Source: Limnomonas spitsbergensis (Eukaryota > Chlorophyta > Chlorophyceae > Chlamydomonadales). From it: 64,000 nt of DNA. The notes under the pieces were generated by a model, which saw nothing but the letters and a program-made list of their open reading frames with translations, ran no database searches and was not told the DNA's origin. The DNA is taken from positions 3,286,001-3,350,000 of the forward strand of contig JAYJMM010000037.1 of the NCBI GenBank assembly GCA_037349105.1, read 5' to 3'. Position numbers and translations under genes: made by a program. Positions 19,601 through 29,400 of this stretch are shown one piece after another. Position 1 is the stretch's first letter. Every line of letters begins with the position of its first letter.

Positions 19601-22000
19601 CTCGCTAGCTACCGGGCTATCCTGCCTTGGTGGCCAGGCACTTCCTGCCTGGAAACAGCTGATCAGGTGCAGCTGCTCGCTAGCTACCGGGCTATCCCGC
19701 CTGGGTGAAAAGGCCCTCCCCCAGGCCTGCTGTAGGTCCCTGGGGCTTGGCTCACTGTCACTGCTGAGGATATCAAACATGGACCAGCCGCTGGGGGTTA
19801 CCTGACCTCCTGGCTGCTTCACATGCCGGGTCACTGCCTCCAAGGGTGTGCACTGCTGACGCACAGCAAGGCTCCTTAACCTCACCTGTTCCGGATCATT
19901 CTGGTCATCCCCATGGACTTCTGTCCAATACAGTTCCTGCTCTCCTTGCAACGCAGGGAATTCTTCTGTTATGGTGATTACTGCGTCACACGCAACTTTC
20001 CACACTCCAGCGATCCACTGTCCTAGCATGTTCCACCCTATTGGCTGAACCAGATCCCCCTTCCTTTTTACTGGGGGCCATTTCGCAGTGGCGTCTTTTG
20101 CTCTACCCACGGCCTGCAGATCTGCAGGTTTCCTGATCACCTGACCTCCACCACGGGGCATCATGCCGTTCTCTTTTTTAACGCACTGCGCAGCACTTGC
20201 CACTCTCATCAGCCTCTTCTGCGTCGCGTATTCTGGCCCACTGCCTAGGTCTCTGGCTCCCTCGCACTCCGCTGCCCTCTCTGGGGCTGCAGAGGCGCCT
20301 GCCCTTTGATCACCGTGATCGGGCTCGTTCATGACTCGTCGCGCAGCCCCTGCCCCACTGGGCAGGTCCTGCTGCGGTGCGCCTTCTGGACCACTGTCCC
20401 GATCTGCGCCACTGGTCTGCGACACCTCAGCGGCCGAGTCTAAAGTCAGCTCAGGGGTTCTTCCTCCCTGTCTCAACCACTGCGCATATTCCAGGCCTTG
20501 CCTTGGAATTTCCAGGGTTGAATGGGGCACTGGCCCACCTCGGCCAATCCCTTTGTGCGACACTCCAGCGCCCACAGTGCCATCAGCCTGCCCAACGCTC
20601 TTGGGCCAAGCTTGATCTGCACTGGGCACCTTGCACCCCAAATCTGCGGGATCCTCGATCCCTGCTAGCCCGCGGGAAATACGCATCGCTTCTCCCTCAA
20701 GCGCCATCTGCTGCTCTGAGTCCAGTCCTGTCTTGGGTCGCTGCCCCCTTTCCTCCTGAATTGGGTCTGAAAGTTCCTCCTCGGATATCAGGTCAGCCCA
20801 AGGCTTTCCCACCGGCACCGCTGATTTTTTAAATGCTGCCAGCGGCTCTGCACTGTCCTGCCAAGTCTGCCTGGTCACCGCTGGCTGGGCACTTGCCCCC
20901 TCGCGCTTGACCACTGCAGGTACTTGCCTGCTTCCCTTGTCCTTTCCACCTGGCTGTAATTTGTCATGGCCTGCTAGCCCCTCTGGGTCTGCAGCGCTCT
21001 CTGAACTGTGTTCCGGCTGGCAGGGCTCTACCAATACTCGCTGCGCAACCCTCGTCCCCTTGGACGGAATCCGTTGCGGCGCGGCATCTGGTTCGCTGTC
21101 CTGCCAAGTCTGCCTGGTCACCGCTGGCTGGGCACCTGCCCCCTCGCGCTTGACTACTGCAGGCACTTGCCTGCTTCCCATGTCCTTTCCACCTGGCTGT
21201 AATTTGTCATGGCCTGCTAGCCCCTCTGGGTCTGCAGCGCTCTCTGAACTGTGTTCCGGCTGGCAGGGTTCTACCAATACTCGCTGCGCAACCCTCGTCC
21301 CCTTGGACGGAATCCGTTGCGGCGCGGCATCTGGTTCGCTGTCCTGCCAAGTCTGCCTGGTCACCGCTGGCTGGGCACCTGCCCCCTCGCGCTTGACTAC
21401 TGCAGGCACTTGCCTGCTTCCCATGTCCTTTCCACCTGGCTGTAATTTGTCATGGCCTGCTAGCCCCTCTGGGTCTGCAGCGCTCTCTGAACTGTGTTCC
21501 GGCTGGCAGGGTTCTACCAATACTCGCTGCGCAACCCTCGTCCCCTTGGACGGAATCCGTTGCGGCGCGGCATCTGGTTCGCTGTCACGTCGTATGCTGC
21601 TGCTCTGGGACACCTCAGCCACCTGATCCAAGATCAGATCCGGGGTTCCCGCCTGCGTCGGACCCTGCTCAAATTCCAGGCTGCTACTGGAATCAGCAGG
21701 CAGTGGGCCTCCTCGCCCAATGCCTGTCCTTATCACACACACAGCGCCACCGTCCAGCATTCCTGCCGCTCCGGGCAGGAAGTGGTCAGGTCCTGTCACC
21801 TTGCAGGCCCGTGCGGCCGGATCCACTGGCCTTGCCAGTTTCTCCGCCATCCGCAGGGCTTCCTCTGCAATCAGCGAATCAGCCACCTCTATCAGGTCTG
21901 CACCTGGCTCCAGCCCCCGTACCCGCCTGCTGCGGCGCTGGGCGTCGGGGTGCTGGTGCCTATCAGGATGCAGGTTACACTCTGCCATTCCTACAGGCAA
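13688..22000 (-). CDS. giant repeat-expanded Gag-like protein of the lower retroelement copy
   Basis: 2770 codons without a stop. In order from the N-terminus: a unique leader; three 81-residue repeats (243 bp each); a segment with PIGWNMLGQW; about 16 repeats of 29 residues (VVAGGCEPGQLQVQAPQLCL core); a basic predicted coiled coil (VNWYRQKLKGVARQLWVARQ region); a second PIGW...LWKQVCSR segment; about 23 repeats of 18 residues (SWQSQEPPRGQAYGRE core); a Q-rich segment; then about 300 residues that look like a helical retroviral-type capsid. It ends in an acidic tail about 65 residues after the point where it stops matching the upper copy, before any zinc knuckle or protease. Gag assembles the particle in retroelements; that role is inferred from homology to the upper copy, where zinc knuckles follow. 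Confidence 0.7.
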   Translation of the reverse strand: MPVGMAECNLHPDRHQHPDAQRRSRRVRGLEPGADLIEVADSLIAEEALRMAEKLARPVDPAARACKVTGPDHFLPGAAGMLDGGAVCVIRTGIGRGGPLPADSSSSLEFEQGPTQAGTPDLILDQVAEVSQSSSIRRDSEPDAAPQRIPSKGTRVAQRVLVEPCQPEHSSESAADPEGLAGHDKLQPGGKDMGSRQVPAVVKREGAGAQPAVTRQTWQDSEPDAAPQRIPSKGTRVAQRVLVEPCQPEHSSESAADPEGLAGHDKLQPGGKDMGSRQVPAVVKREGAGAQPAVTRQTWQDSEPDAAPQRIPSKGTRVAQRVLVEPCQPEHSSESAADPEGLAGHDKLQPGGKDKGSRQVPAVVKREGASAQPAVTRQTWQDSAEPLAAFKKSAVPVGKPWADLISEEELSDPIQEERGQRPKTGLDSEQQMALEGEAMRISRGLAGIEDPADLGCKVPSADQAWPKSVGQADGTVGAGVSHKGIGRGGPVPHSTLEIPRQGLEYAQWLRQGGRTPELTLDSAAEVSQTSGADRDSGPEGAPQQDLPSGAGAARRVMNEPDHGDQRAGASAAPERAAECEGARDLGSGPEYATQKRLMRVASAAQCVKKENGMMPRGGGQVIRKPADLQAVGRAKDATAKWPPVKRKGDLVQPIGWNMLGQWIAGVWKVACDAVITITEEFPALQGEQELYWTEVHGDDQNDPEQVRLRSLAVRQQCTPLEAVTRHVKQPGGQVTPSGWSMFDILSSDSEPSPRDLQQAWGRAFSPRRDSPVASEQLHLISCFQAGSAWPPRQDSPVASEQLHLISSDLTGRAEHRPGPRRASEAEDYARFGVVPEQDKQDQEDQTVVAGGCEPGQLQVQAPQLCLQKEAGPVTPVVAGGCEPGQLQVQAPQLCLQKEAGPVTPVVAGGCEPGQLQVQAPQLCLHREAGPVTPVVAGGCKPGQLQVQAPQLCLQRQAAPVTPVVAGGCEPGQLQVQAPRLCLLRQAGTVTPVVAGGCEPGQLQVQAPQLCLQKEAGPVTPVVAGGCEPGQLQVQAPQLCLHREAGPVTPVVAGGCEPGQLQVQAPRLCLQRQAGPVTPVVAGGCEPGQLQVQAPQLCLHREAGPVTPVVAGGCEPGQLQVQAPQLCLQRQAGPVTPVVAGGCEPGQPQVQAPQLCLQRQAGPVTPVVAGGCEPGQLQVQAPRLCLLRQAGTVTPVVAGGCEPGQLQVQAPQLCLQRQAGSVTPVVAGGCEPGQLQVQATRHCLQREAGTVTPVVAGGCKPGQLQVQAPQLCLQREAAPVTPVVAGGCEPSHLHLWEQKLNQQVAEEPAGSSEVEDHVHRHAPVPVQMQMHQPEEDGPVTPPVAAAPGGVQVPISEPGAAQQANKQLGAAENHEGSEEQGISIPMLREKVNWYRQKLKGVARQLWVARQPILAWKMRMTRQLRMMKHRLEHAKQNLQALLPTGEEEEEQQLQQTAMVAWHVALPGGHRAEQASHEAKEEAQPPQHQGCAPRFPRQEGFHSAEQFGPVGQASPSLSLGPDGCSRSSQAVAGRAADSDVEAARSSRSPVPAPVDDSSSMNVCLVAIHAAVPADVELARLWEVSVARRGPAEVKREGAGAKPAMAGQVLQESDEPRIQSKRVAVPVGKPWADLMREEELSDPIPEAQVQKGPQPRAGLHSRRQLRPRRTPVRRVVGSAVYGTPLSRFPPSVGRPVQRSKEGFSGPVKRGGSQGGGLYGFSNNPAWAQEEGPRESEHSRAVKVADLQELIEEDLQPIGWRGILRWVANLWKQVCSRYFSHFSDQVNAIEEFRAHHLREWATKAMMGIPHTGQDRATLLAALGQASKGGAGREAALAVKAFADEWRNGVKGDQEEPGSEPEDEEVEDQEWEGYETAVQQPEELREVQRWQQQARAAPTPGSREAREEVLSDSWVRNYTGGTQPSWQSQEPPRGQAYGREQPSWQSQEPPRGQADGKSQPSWQSQEPPRGQADGREQPSWQSQEPPRGQAYGREQPSWQSREPPRGQAYGREQPSWQSQEPPRGQAYGREQPSWQSQEPPRGQADGREQPSWQSQEQPRGQAYGREQPSWQSQEPPRGQADGKKQPSWQSQEPPRGQAYGREQPSWQSQEPPRGQADGKNQPSWQSQEPPRGQAYGREQPSWQSQEPPRGQAYGREQPSWQSQEPPRGQAYGREQPSWQSQEPPRGQAYGREQPSWQSQEPPRGQADGREQPSWQSQEQPRGQAYGREQPSWQSQEPPRGQADGKKQPSWQSQEPPRGQAYGREQPSWQSQEPPRGQADGKNQPSWQSQEPPRGQAYGREQPSWQSQEPPRGQAYGREQPSWQSQEPPRGQAESDRGAQPWRSGPVEQQSRSEAGWQPPAGGRDSAGRTGRRPSGENHAQKEPDNRHSGYQQDRNPSGGGGDGSGPHSGSEDSGSAGADRRGPGARRESGDQEMRRLDREQARNNLQLQQQMISQLAGMAKYTKIPAIQGNVPVLDMSHPGAVAAKKYCQACGYWGSHNRLALSDEPPALDVVAGEIVGSCQSPSAMAMLVRSLARLWNNKPASVGPLMAAIRAAPHAGDRATKDMERIGRQWAAPAEEQCCEVSLLTLWIRVVKDEVGKPTSDERSAITNLKLGVKTTLDPEVELEETVEAFAHRVLSTAELLQISRDAVDYFGRRHSVSHMFYEGLPMATRGKLSTFVITVPGYLNMTDEEQITVLTQQVVLWEKFALEMGDLSVTDHRPAAEEENETEEGEETEEEEEEREASWKQRLFGGRYSLDEERPVSPRERSIDGPRWR
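15033..16256 (-). repeat. 54-bp coding tandem repeat with 486-bp higher-order unit
   Basis: About 23 in-frame units encoding 18 residues each. Diagnostic variants recur at an exact distance of 486 bp (nine units): the GGTTCT variant at 15175 and 15661, and the GGGCTGCTCC and GTATGCTTGCC variants likewise. A nine-unit block was therefore duplicated as a whole. All six frames are open through the array because the unit is a multiple of three. Confidence 0.9.
18140..19462 (-). repeat. 87-bp coding tandem repeat, higher-order unit 609 bp
   Basis: About 16 in-frame units encoding 29 residues each. A marked variant (CAGTACCTGCCTGCCTCAGC) occurs at about 18427 and again 609 bp (seven units) later. 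The array is absent from the upper copy, so it arose or was lost after the copies separated. Confidence 0.9.
20855..21583 (-). repeat. three tandem 243-bp coding repeats
   Basis: Three copies with few differences, encoding 81 residues each with the VAQRVLVEPCQPEHSSESAA segment. The upper element has a single copy. Confidence 0.9.
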
Positions 22001-23278
22001 TTTATACGATCCACACGATCCTGCAATGTGCTGGCAACACCAAAACAGGATCTGCTAACGCTCAGGCTTCTGCCTCTTGCACCTACTGCAGCCTGGTGAG
22101 GACTTGCCAGTCAGGTCAAGTTGATAGGTACAGTTTTCTTGCTAATAACAGAATCTGGCGGAATCCTCCGTCGCCTTCAGCACTTCCCACCTCTTTCTGG
22201 CTGGGTGGCTTCTAGAAGTCGCACGCCCTGCGTGGATGGGGCTTCTTGCTTGGTACCCGCTCTGCTCTGCGGTCCTGCGGGGATGCTCTGGTCCACCAAA
22301 AATTTCAAACTTGGATCTTCAATCCACAAGTTCACTTCTGTCCATGATGACAGATTGGATCCACCTGATCTCAATCTTCAATCACACAGGCAGTATTTGC
22401 TGGGTGTGAGTCCACAGCCAAATCTTCAAGCCTCTCTGGGCCACCACTGAGCTGTCACACGCAGTGACTCACAGGGTTTTACTTGGCAATCTCTCTCTGG
22501 AGATTACCTCAGCCAAATTGCAGTTCAAGCACCTTTCCAAGGTCAATTGCTGACAAGCAGAATTCAAAATTTTGAAGCACAAACACCTTCAGCAGGAACT
22601 GGCGAATCAGGCTGATCAGGCTAGATTCACTTCGTCCCTTTCAAAAGGACACGAGATGTGCGCTTCAGGTCCGTGGCGGACTTCACCCTCACGACAGTGA
22701 TGGGCGCCTACGGGCAGACTTCGTGACTACTCACTGGCTGCGGGTGCTCAACGAGTTAAGCTTCTAAACTTGTATTTGAATGTCAGGCAATATCTTTGGG
22801 AGGCACCGGCTTTCTGGCAGTATGGTCGATCCAGCTGGGCAATATCAGGTGCACTTACCGCGTCACACGCGGTGAGGGGTACGGGATCGTAGACTGCGAA
22901 TTACTGTTCTGCAGGGATCTCGTTCCTCAACTGAGGTCTTGTTCTGCTGCTGTCTCAGCGGAGGTTGAGCTTGTCTTGACTTGATATAGGTACTGACGTT
23001 ATGAACACCTCAGGCCTCATGCATTGGATGCCGGCCGGAGCTTGTTACATAAGAGGTCTGTCCTTTTGAAAGGGACGAAGTAACTAGTTTAGGCAATTGC
23101 CGGGATACAGGGACCCGGCAGGCCCAATTCCTAGTACGGGACAGCTAAACCCCTGGCGTAAGCGGGTTTCTAGGTTCCTATTCAAATAAGGAGGATCCGC
23201 AGGGAAGCTGCGAAGCCTCCGAGGTCGCAAACTGCGGCCTAAACGGTTTTGGCACGTATACCGTAATATACCGTGACA
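22001..23278 (-). repeat. 5' terminal repeat and leader of the lower large element
   Basis: Matches 31638-32955. It begins, in element orientation, TGTCACGGTATATTACGG, and contains a 28-bp inverted repeat (22621-22650 against 23060-23087) centred on TTCGTCCCTTTCAAAAGGAC. The inner limit of the terminal repeat cannot be fixed, because both known copies continue into the same internal sequence. Confidence 0.75.
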
Positions 23279-23497
23279 GCTGTCGCACCATAAAGCAGTA
23301 AACGCGCCAATATGGTAAACTCCGTAATCTCCGGTGAAGGCGCCTTAGAGAGGTGTCCTTCTACTCACAAACAGGCTTCTTGTACTTCAGACAAGAGCTG
23401 TTTAACTGGCTACTGTAAGGTTCAGCCCTAGCAGGAAGTCTCTCTGCCTAGGGGTAAGTCTGGGTGTCCCTGTCTCGTGGGTACCGCCCCTACTACT
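23279..23497 (-). repeat. 3' end of the upper large element, probable short split repeat
   Basis: Lies between the stop of the Gag-Pro ORF and the next terminal repeat. It meets that repeat as TGTCG-GC spacer-TGACA on the plus strand, the same layout as the b-a junction at 2292-2306. By analogy it should hold the short split repeat, but no second copy is in the window to prove its length. Confidence 0.45.
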
Positions 23498-26400
23498 TCA
23501 CTGTAGATAACATACGCTGTCGGGCACCTCCCATCGCGCCATGTCCGCAGCGCTCACCGCTGTTATCCCCTCTTGGCACACCAGGCGCACGGCTCTGTCT
23601 ACGCATTGTAACCAGACGGGATGCCGCCACTCTCGCTGCATCAACTCAGCCATCACTGTGCTGGGCTTGATGTACCCCTTGAGAGCTACGATCAGCAGTA
23701 CTGCTGTAACTGCATCCCATGGGAACACCAGCCTGGCTACTGCCTGCATGGCTGCCTGCCTATTGACGCACACTACCTCACGGCTAGGCAGCAGCCTGTG
23801 GTTTTGGATCCTGCAGATCCCATCCTGGGCATCCTCTGGCACTGTGAGCATCGCCTCAGTAGCCGCTGATCCTGGCAGCTCGTCTCCCAAGCGATACCAC
23901 TGCACGAAGCCCCTGCCCTCTGGCGGGCCCGGCGGCATAGGCCTGGGCTGGACATGCTCCCTGTCGCTGGCTTGGTTGCGGTGGTCCTCACCGTCCTGGT
24001 CATAAGCTGTATCCTCGTCCCTTCCGGCGGACCACCTGTCGCTGATACCCCTGCTGGGCGGGCCACTAGCCGCCTCCCCCCACCCTCCAGGGTTGTACCT
24101 GGAGGTGGTGCAGCAGTGGTTTCTAACGGGTTCTGCCGTATTGCCACCCGAGCTCCCCGTTGCGGCTCCCTGAGCCTCTCGGTGGCGACCAGTCCTGCTG
24201 ACTGACACCTGAGCCCTGGCGGCTGCCCCGTTTGCCGCGCTTCCGATGTGCAGCGGTACCTCCGGGGTGCCTGGGCATGGTAATACAGACCCCTGGTCAG
24301 GCATGGGAGTGTCCTCCCGTGAATCTGACCCCCTATCGGAGTTGGCGGAGCCATCCTCACTGGGACTGGCCTCCCCCTCCTCATCATTGTGCTGGTGCAT
24401 ATCAGCTTGTGCTCCCCTGTTGGCTTCATTCATATTATCATAGTGATCTGACTGCTCCTCTATCAGAAACCTCTGCAACATGTTGGGCCAATCCTCACAA
24501 GGGGCTGGGCACCCCCTGCGCTGGAGGTCCCTCAGGACCCACCCTGCATGGTGGATGGACCTGGCTGATCCTGCGGGCATAGTGCCGTAATGGTTCATAG
24601 CCAACGACTCCATCACCACCTTCCAGTGGTGCTTCTGAAGGGGCACCTGCCCTTCTAGCACCCACTGGGTGTCCCCCGGTACCTCTGCCACCTGGTTGCT
24701 CTGAACCTGGGCTGTGCCGGCGACCTGATCAACCCCCCCATGGATCGATACCAGGCACGTGTGCCTTGCGAGACCCTCCCACCTGGGCGCCTCTTGCATC
24801 ACTGTGCCCTGTCGGCCTGGTGGTCCCGGCAGCCCGCTCTGGCTTGCAGCAGCCTTCTGCGCCTTCCACTCCTCGAAGGAGGTACGCTGCTCGGCCTCGT
24901 AGGCCCTCCTTAACCTGTCCTCTGGACCCTCCAGGCTGTGGCCTGGTCCATCAGCCTTCACACCCCTCTCTGGGCCAGCTGGGACCCTAGGCTTGTCCAA
25001 GCGGCCGCTGCTGGCCGCCATCACCGACCTCCAGTCTGGGCATTCGCTGGCGTAGTGCCCTGGCTGATGGCACTTGAAACACACTCCCCCATCTCGGGGT
25101 CCCAGGTGAGCCGGCTTGGCTATCCGTCCCTGTCCAGCCGTGGCCCTGCCGGGCGGACTTCGGTCAGCTGCCCTCCTCCTGTCTTGTTCTTGGTCGCCCT
25201 TCTTGAATGATCTGGCCAGGCTCCCTGAGCCTCGCTCTAGGGAGCGGCCTCGGGGCATGCTGCCCCTCTGCTCTGGTCCTGGGCTCTCCTTCCTCGCGTG
25301 GATACGCCTGTCGCTGTCCCCCTCACTCGGGGACCTGCGCCACCTGCCCTTGGCCTGTACATCGGCCGGGCTGCTATCTCCTGTGTTGTGCTCCGTCAGC
25401 TGGCTCTTGACCCCTGGCGTGGGAGTCACCGTCTGGTGCTCCCTCACTTGCCCTCTCTGGGCGCTCCTGCTGCGCTCTCTGGGAGCCTTGTCCTCGGCCT
25501 GAGCTGCTGCCTCTGTCCCCCTCCGCTCCCTGCGGGCATCGGGACTAGCCATCTGAGCTCTGTTGGCGCCCCCCGGGTTGTTTAGCCCAGGGCCCCTCTG
25601 CTTTGCCTCCGCTGGTGCCACCGTGCTGGGGGGCTCGACTTCCCCTTCCGGGTCGCTATCCCACGGGGATGCGGGTACCAACGCCTCCTGGATGCTGGCT
25701 GCCAGCTCCGGGTCCACTTGCACCCGGTTTTGCGGCCTCCCCGCCTGCAGGTCCCCAATGGCCTGATACAGGCCTGGCAGTTGGTCTGCCCGCAGAATAT
25801 ACTCCTTCTGCACGTCTGTCATGACGCTGTCCACTGACTTGATGTCACCCCACCTTGCCATCTGCAAGCGTAGGTACTGTACAAAAGCCGCGCTCTGTTG
25901 GTACAGCTGTACCTCCATGTCTTTCAACGCCTTCTGCGCGAACCGCTGCTGGGAGTGCAGCCTATCCAACTCTGTGGATGCCCTGCTGCGCAGCGCCCCC
26001 TGGGGCTCTGCCTCCCTTTCGCTGTCTTCCTCCTCCTCCTCATCCTTACTGCCAGACTGGCCCTGGCTGGGATCTGCTTTGCCACCCTGGGCTGCTGCGC
26101 CCTGCTCTGCAACTTCCACCTCCGGGGCGACAACCTTGTCAGCCTTCCGTGTACCTGGAGCTGGCCTGCCCCTGCAGACCTCTTGCTGCATGGATTTTGG
26201 CGTCTCTGCTCGCAGCCCTGACTTGCTGAGGTCCAGAACCCTGCTGTCACAGCACTCCGCTGTGTGCCACCCCTTTGCCCCGCACAAGGTGCACGGGTTC
26301 TCCTTGCTGGGTGTATTGTTCCTCCTCAGGAACTCCTTCCTTACTACCGGCATGGTTGCTGCCAGGTGTGCTCTGCGGATGTTCTCCGCCATCTCTGCCG

Positions 26401-29400
26401 CGGCCTCCGCCTGCGGCTCTGCACGGCTTTGAGGTTCCTCCGCCTGTCTGCGCTCACGCCTCTCCTGAGGCGGCGCTGTTGCGGGTCCCCTCGGCACCTC
26501 CCTGTGCAGCCTCTGGGTGCCCCGCGCCTGCTGCGGCTTGCTGTCTTGCAGGGACGCCCCATGAGGCTCTCCATAGTTTGCTGAAACCTTCATGGCTGCA
26601 CCTGCGCGGTGGGCCATGGCATGTTGTAAGAGGGGCTCATGCTCGTCCTCGATACTGGCCGCAGGCCATCCTCCCCTTTCGGCGAATCCGCACTGGATCC
26701 CTGCCCACGCCACGGCTGCTGCCTGGTATCCCCCCACTGGGGATGCCAGCTCCAGCGGCAGCGTAAGGTCCCTGGACCCGCGCGCCCCCTGGGCACCCTC
26801 TCTGGGGCGTAAGGTCAGCCTTCCTGCTGCCTCGAGGACTCCATCATATTTGAGAAACTCAGGGTTCCCCACCAGATGTTCATATGCGTCAGGCGGCGTC
26901 TTCACCACACGGACCACTGTGGGCTCCATGATGGCATTAGGCCCACCGTAACCATACACCACATAAATAAACAGGATACCATACAGGTCTGCTCCTGCAT
27001 TGTCCGTGGTACGGATCTTCTCATCCGTACGCACCAGCTCAGCGCCCATGGCCACTAGCTGTTCAGCAATGTTCACTGTGATAACATGGCAGGAGCAAGC
27101 AGAGTCCATCAGTGCTTTCTGAGCCACTAGGACCTTGCCCTTCACCATGAGACCCACACACTGCTCCAGGTTGCTCCTGTCGTTTCGGAAGTACTGCAGC
27201 TTTGGCGCTGCTGGCACCACCCTGTTCTCTTGCTTGCCCCTACTGGCCTCACCACGCTGGTCGGTTCCCATGGGTAAGGTTGCGCAAGAGAGTGACGACA
27301 ACCTCTCGTTCAGCTTGAACACCTGCAGGCGGATATCAATCATATCGTCAGCCAATCTGCTCAACACCAGCCTCTTTTCTCCCTTCCTGGAGGCAGGTTC
27401 CCTGAGGCTCTGCTCAGGTTCCTCCTCCCTGAAAGGTTCTGGCAAGAATGACTTAGGGCGGGCATTGTGGACTGCCTGTTTAAACTCCACAGGCTTGGGC
27501 ATCAGCCCAACCTGCGTCATTAGAGCCACCGACTCGCTGAGCATCTCAGCCATCGTCTGGTGCCATCCCTCAGGCTCAGCCTGCCCTGTTGGGCTGGTCA
27601 GGTGCGACACATGTGCCGCCTGTTGCGCCTGACCACCCTGGCCTGGCCCTGGCCTTGGATACGGCCTGTTGCCCTGGTTCCGATCATACGGCCTGCCAGC
27701 CGCCTGTCCCTGCGGCGGCCTGGGCGGTAGAGGATACTGCTGCGGCGGCGGTCTGGCCTGCCCAGTTGTTATGTCTGTAGCTAGCGGCGCTGGCCTGCGC
27801 TCATCCCTGCGCTCATCTCTGCGCTCATCCCTGGCCCTGGGTACTCTGCAGTCCCTGGCCAGGTGCGCTGTGCTACCACACTGGTAACACGCCTTGGGTA
27901 CCCCCATAGCGCTCCCTGCGCTGTTGTGCTGCGCTGCGGGTTGGTCTGCCCAGGAAACTCCTCTGGGCTTACCCTCACTCCGCTGTGGCTGTGCTGCAGC
28001 TGGGCCTGCGGGGATCACTGCCCCGTCCAGGCGAGCCCGCATCTCCCACTGTCCAGTCCGCTCTCTCCTTCCTTTGTTGTACTGCGCCTCGCCCTGGCCA
28101 AGTCCACTGCTGGCCACCTGCCTCAGGCTTGCTCCTCCTAGGTCCCCCATTTCCAGGGCGAACTTCTCCCACAGCACCACCTGCTGAGTCAGCACTGTGA
28201 TCTGGTCTTCATCCGTCATACTCAGGTACCCTGGCACTGTGACGACGAACTCGCTGAGCTTTGCTTTTGTAGCTGCTGGCAGCCCGTCATGAAACATGTG
28301 CGAGACTGAGTGTCGCCTGCCAAAGTGGTCCACTGCATCCCTCGAGATCTGCAGCAACTGCGTTGTTGACAGTACTCTGTGAGCAAACGCCTCCACAGTC
28401 TCCTCTGACTTAACTTCCGGATCAAGGGTGGTCTTCACTCCCAACCTGAGGTTGGAGATAGCTGTCCTCTCCTCTGAGGTTGGCTTCCCCACCTCCGCCT
28501 GCACCACCCTGATCCACAGGGTGAGCAGCGATGTCTCTCGGCACTGCTCCCCCACTGGGGCAGTCCACAGATCCCTGATCTTGTCCACCTCTCTGGCAGC
28601 CCTTTCTCCTGCGTGGGGCGCTGCCCTGATGGCCGACATCAGCGGCCCTACACACGCAGGCTTGCTGTCCCACAGCTTGACCAGTGACTTCACCAGCATA
28701 GCCATAGCTGATGGCGATTGGCACGATCCTGTAATTTCCCCTGCTACCACCGCCAGTGCTGGCGGTTCATCTGACAGCGCCAGTCTGTTGTGTGAACCCC
28801 AGTAGCCACAAGCTTGGCAATACGTCCTGGCTGCAACCGCGCCCGGGTGCGACATGTCCAGCACCGGCACATTGCCTTGGATAGTGGGAATCTTGGCAAA
28901 TTTGGCAACGCCTACCAACTGCGAGATCATCTGCTGCTGCAGCTGCAGATTGTTCCTTGCCTGCTCCCACTCGAGCCTTCTCATTTCCTGGTCACCTGAC
29001 TCCCGCCTGGCCCCTGGCCCGCGCCTGTCTGCTCTAGCCGACCCTGAATCCTCTGATCCATAGTGTGATCCAGATCCATCTCCACCGCCCCCTGATGGGT
29101 TGCGATCCTGCTGGTATCCGCTGTGTCTGTTATCTGGCTCCTCCTGAGCATGGTTCTCTCCAGACGGTCGTCTGCCTGCCCTGCCTGCTGAGTCTCTGCT
29201 TCCTGCAGGTGGCGGCCACCCCGCCTCACTTCTACTTTGCTGCTCCACAGGTCTGGATCTCCAGGGCTGTGCTCCTCTGTCCGATTCTGCCTGCCCCCTG
29301 GGCGGCCCCTGGTTTTGCCAACTTTGCTGCGCTGATCCGTAGTTTCCAGCCTGCCCCCTGGGCGGCTCCTGGCCCTGCCAGTTTTGCTGCGCTGATTCGC

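Larger units (their letters stand above)
13688..23278 (-). mobile_element. large Gag-only retroelement, lower copy of a head-to-tail pair (3' truncated)
   Basis: Its 5' region (22001-23278) and the start of its ORF match 31638-32955 and the ORF start of the upper copy, with a 37-bp indel and scattered changes. Similarity to the upper copy resumes in the capsid-like part and ends near 13880, after which the two diverge completely. No 3' terminal repeat is seen before the F-box/LRR pseudogene. Confidence 0.7.

Noticed and set aside
17910..19708. Plus-strand open frames of more than 500 codons across the 87-bp array
   Set aside because: Same periodicity artefact; they end at the array borders and have no non-repetitive coding content.
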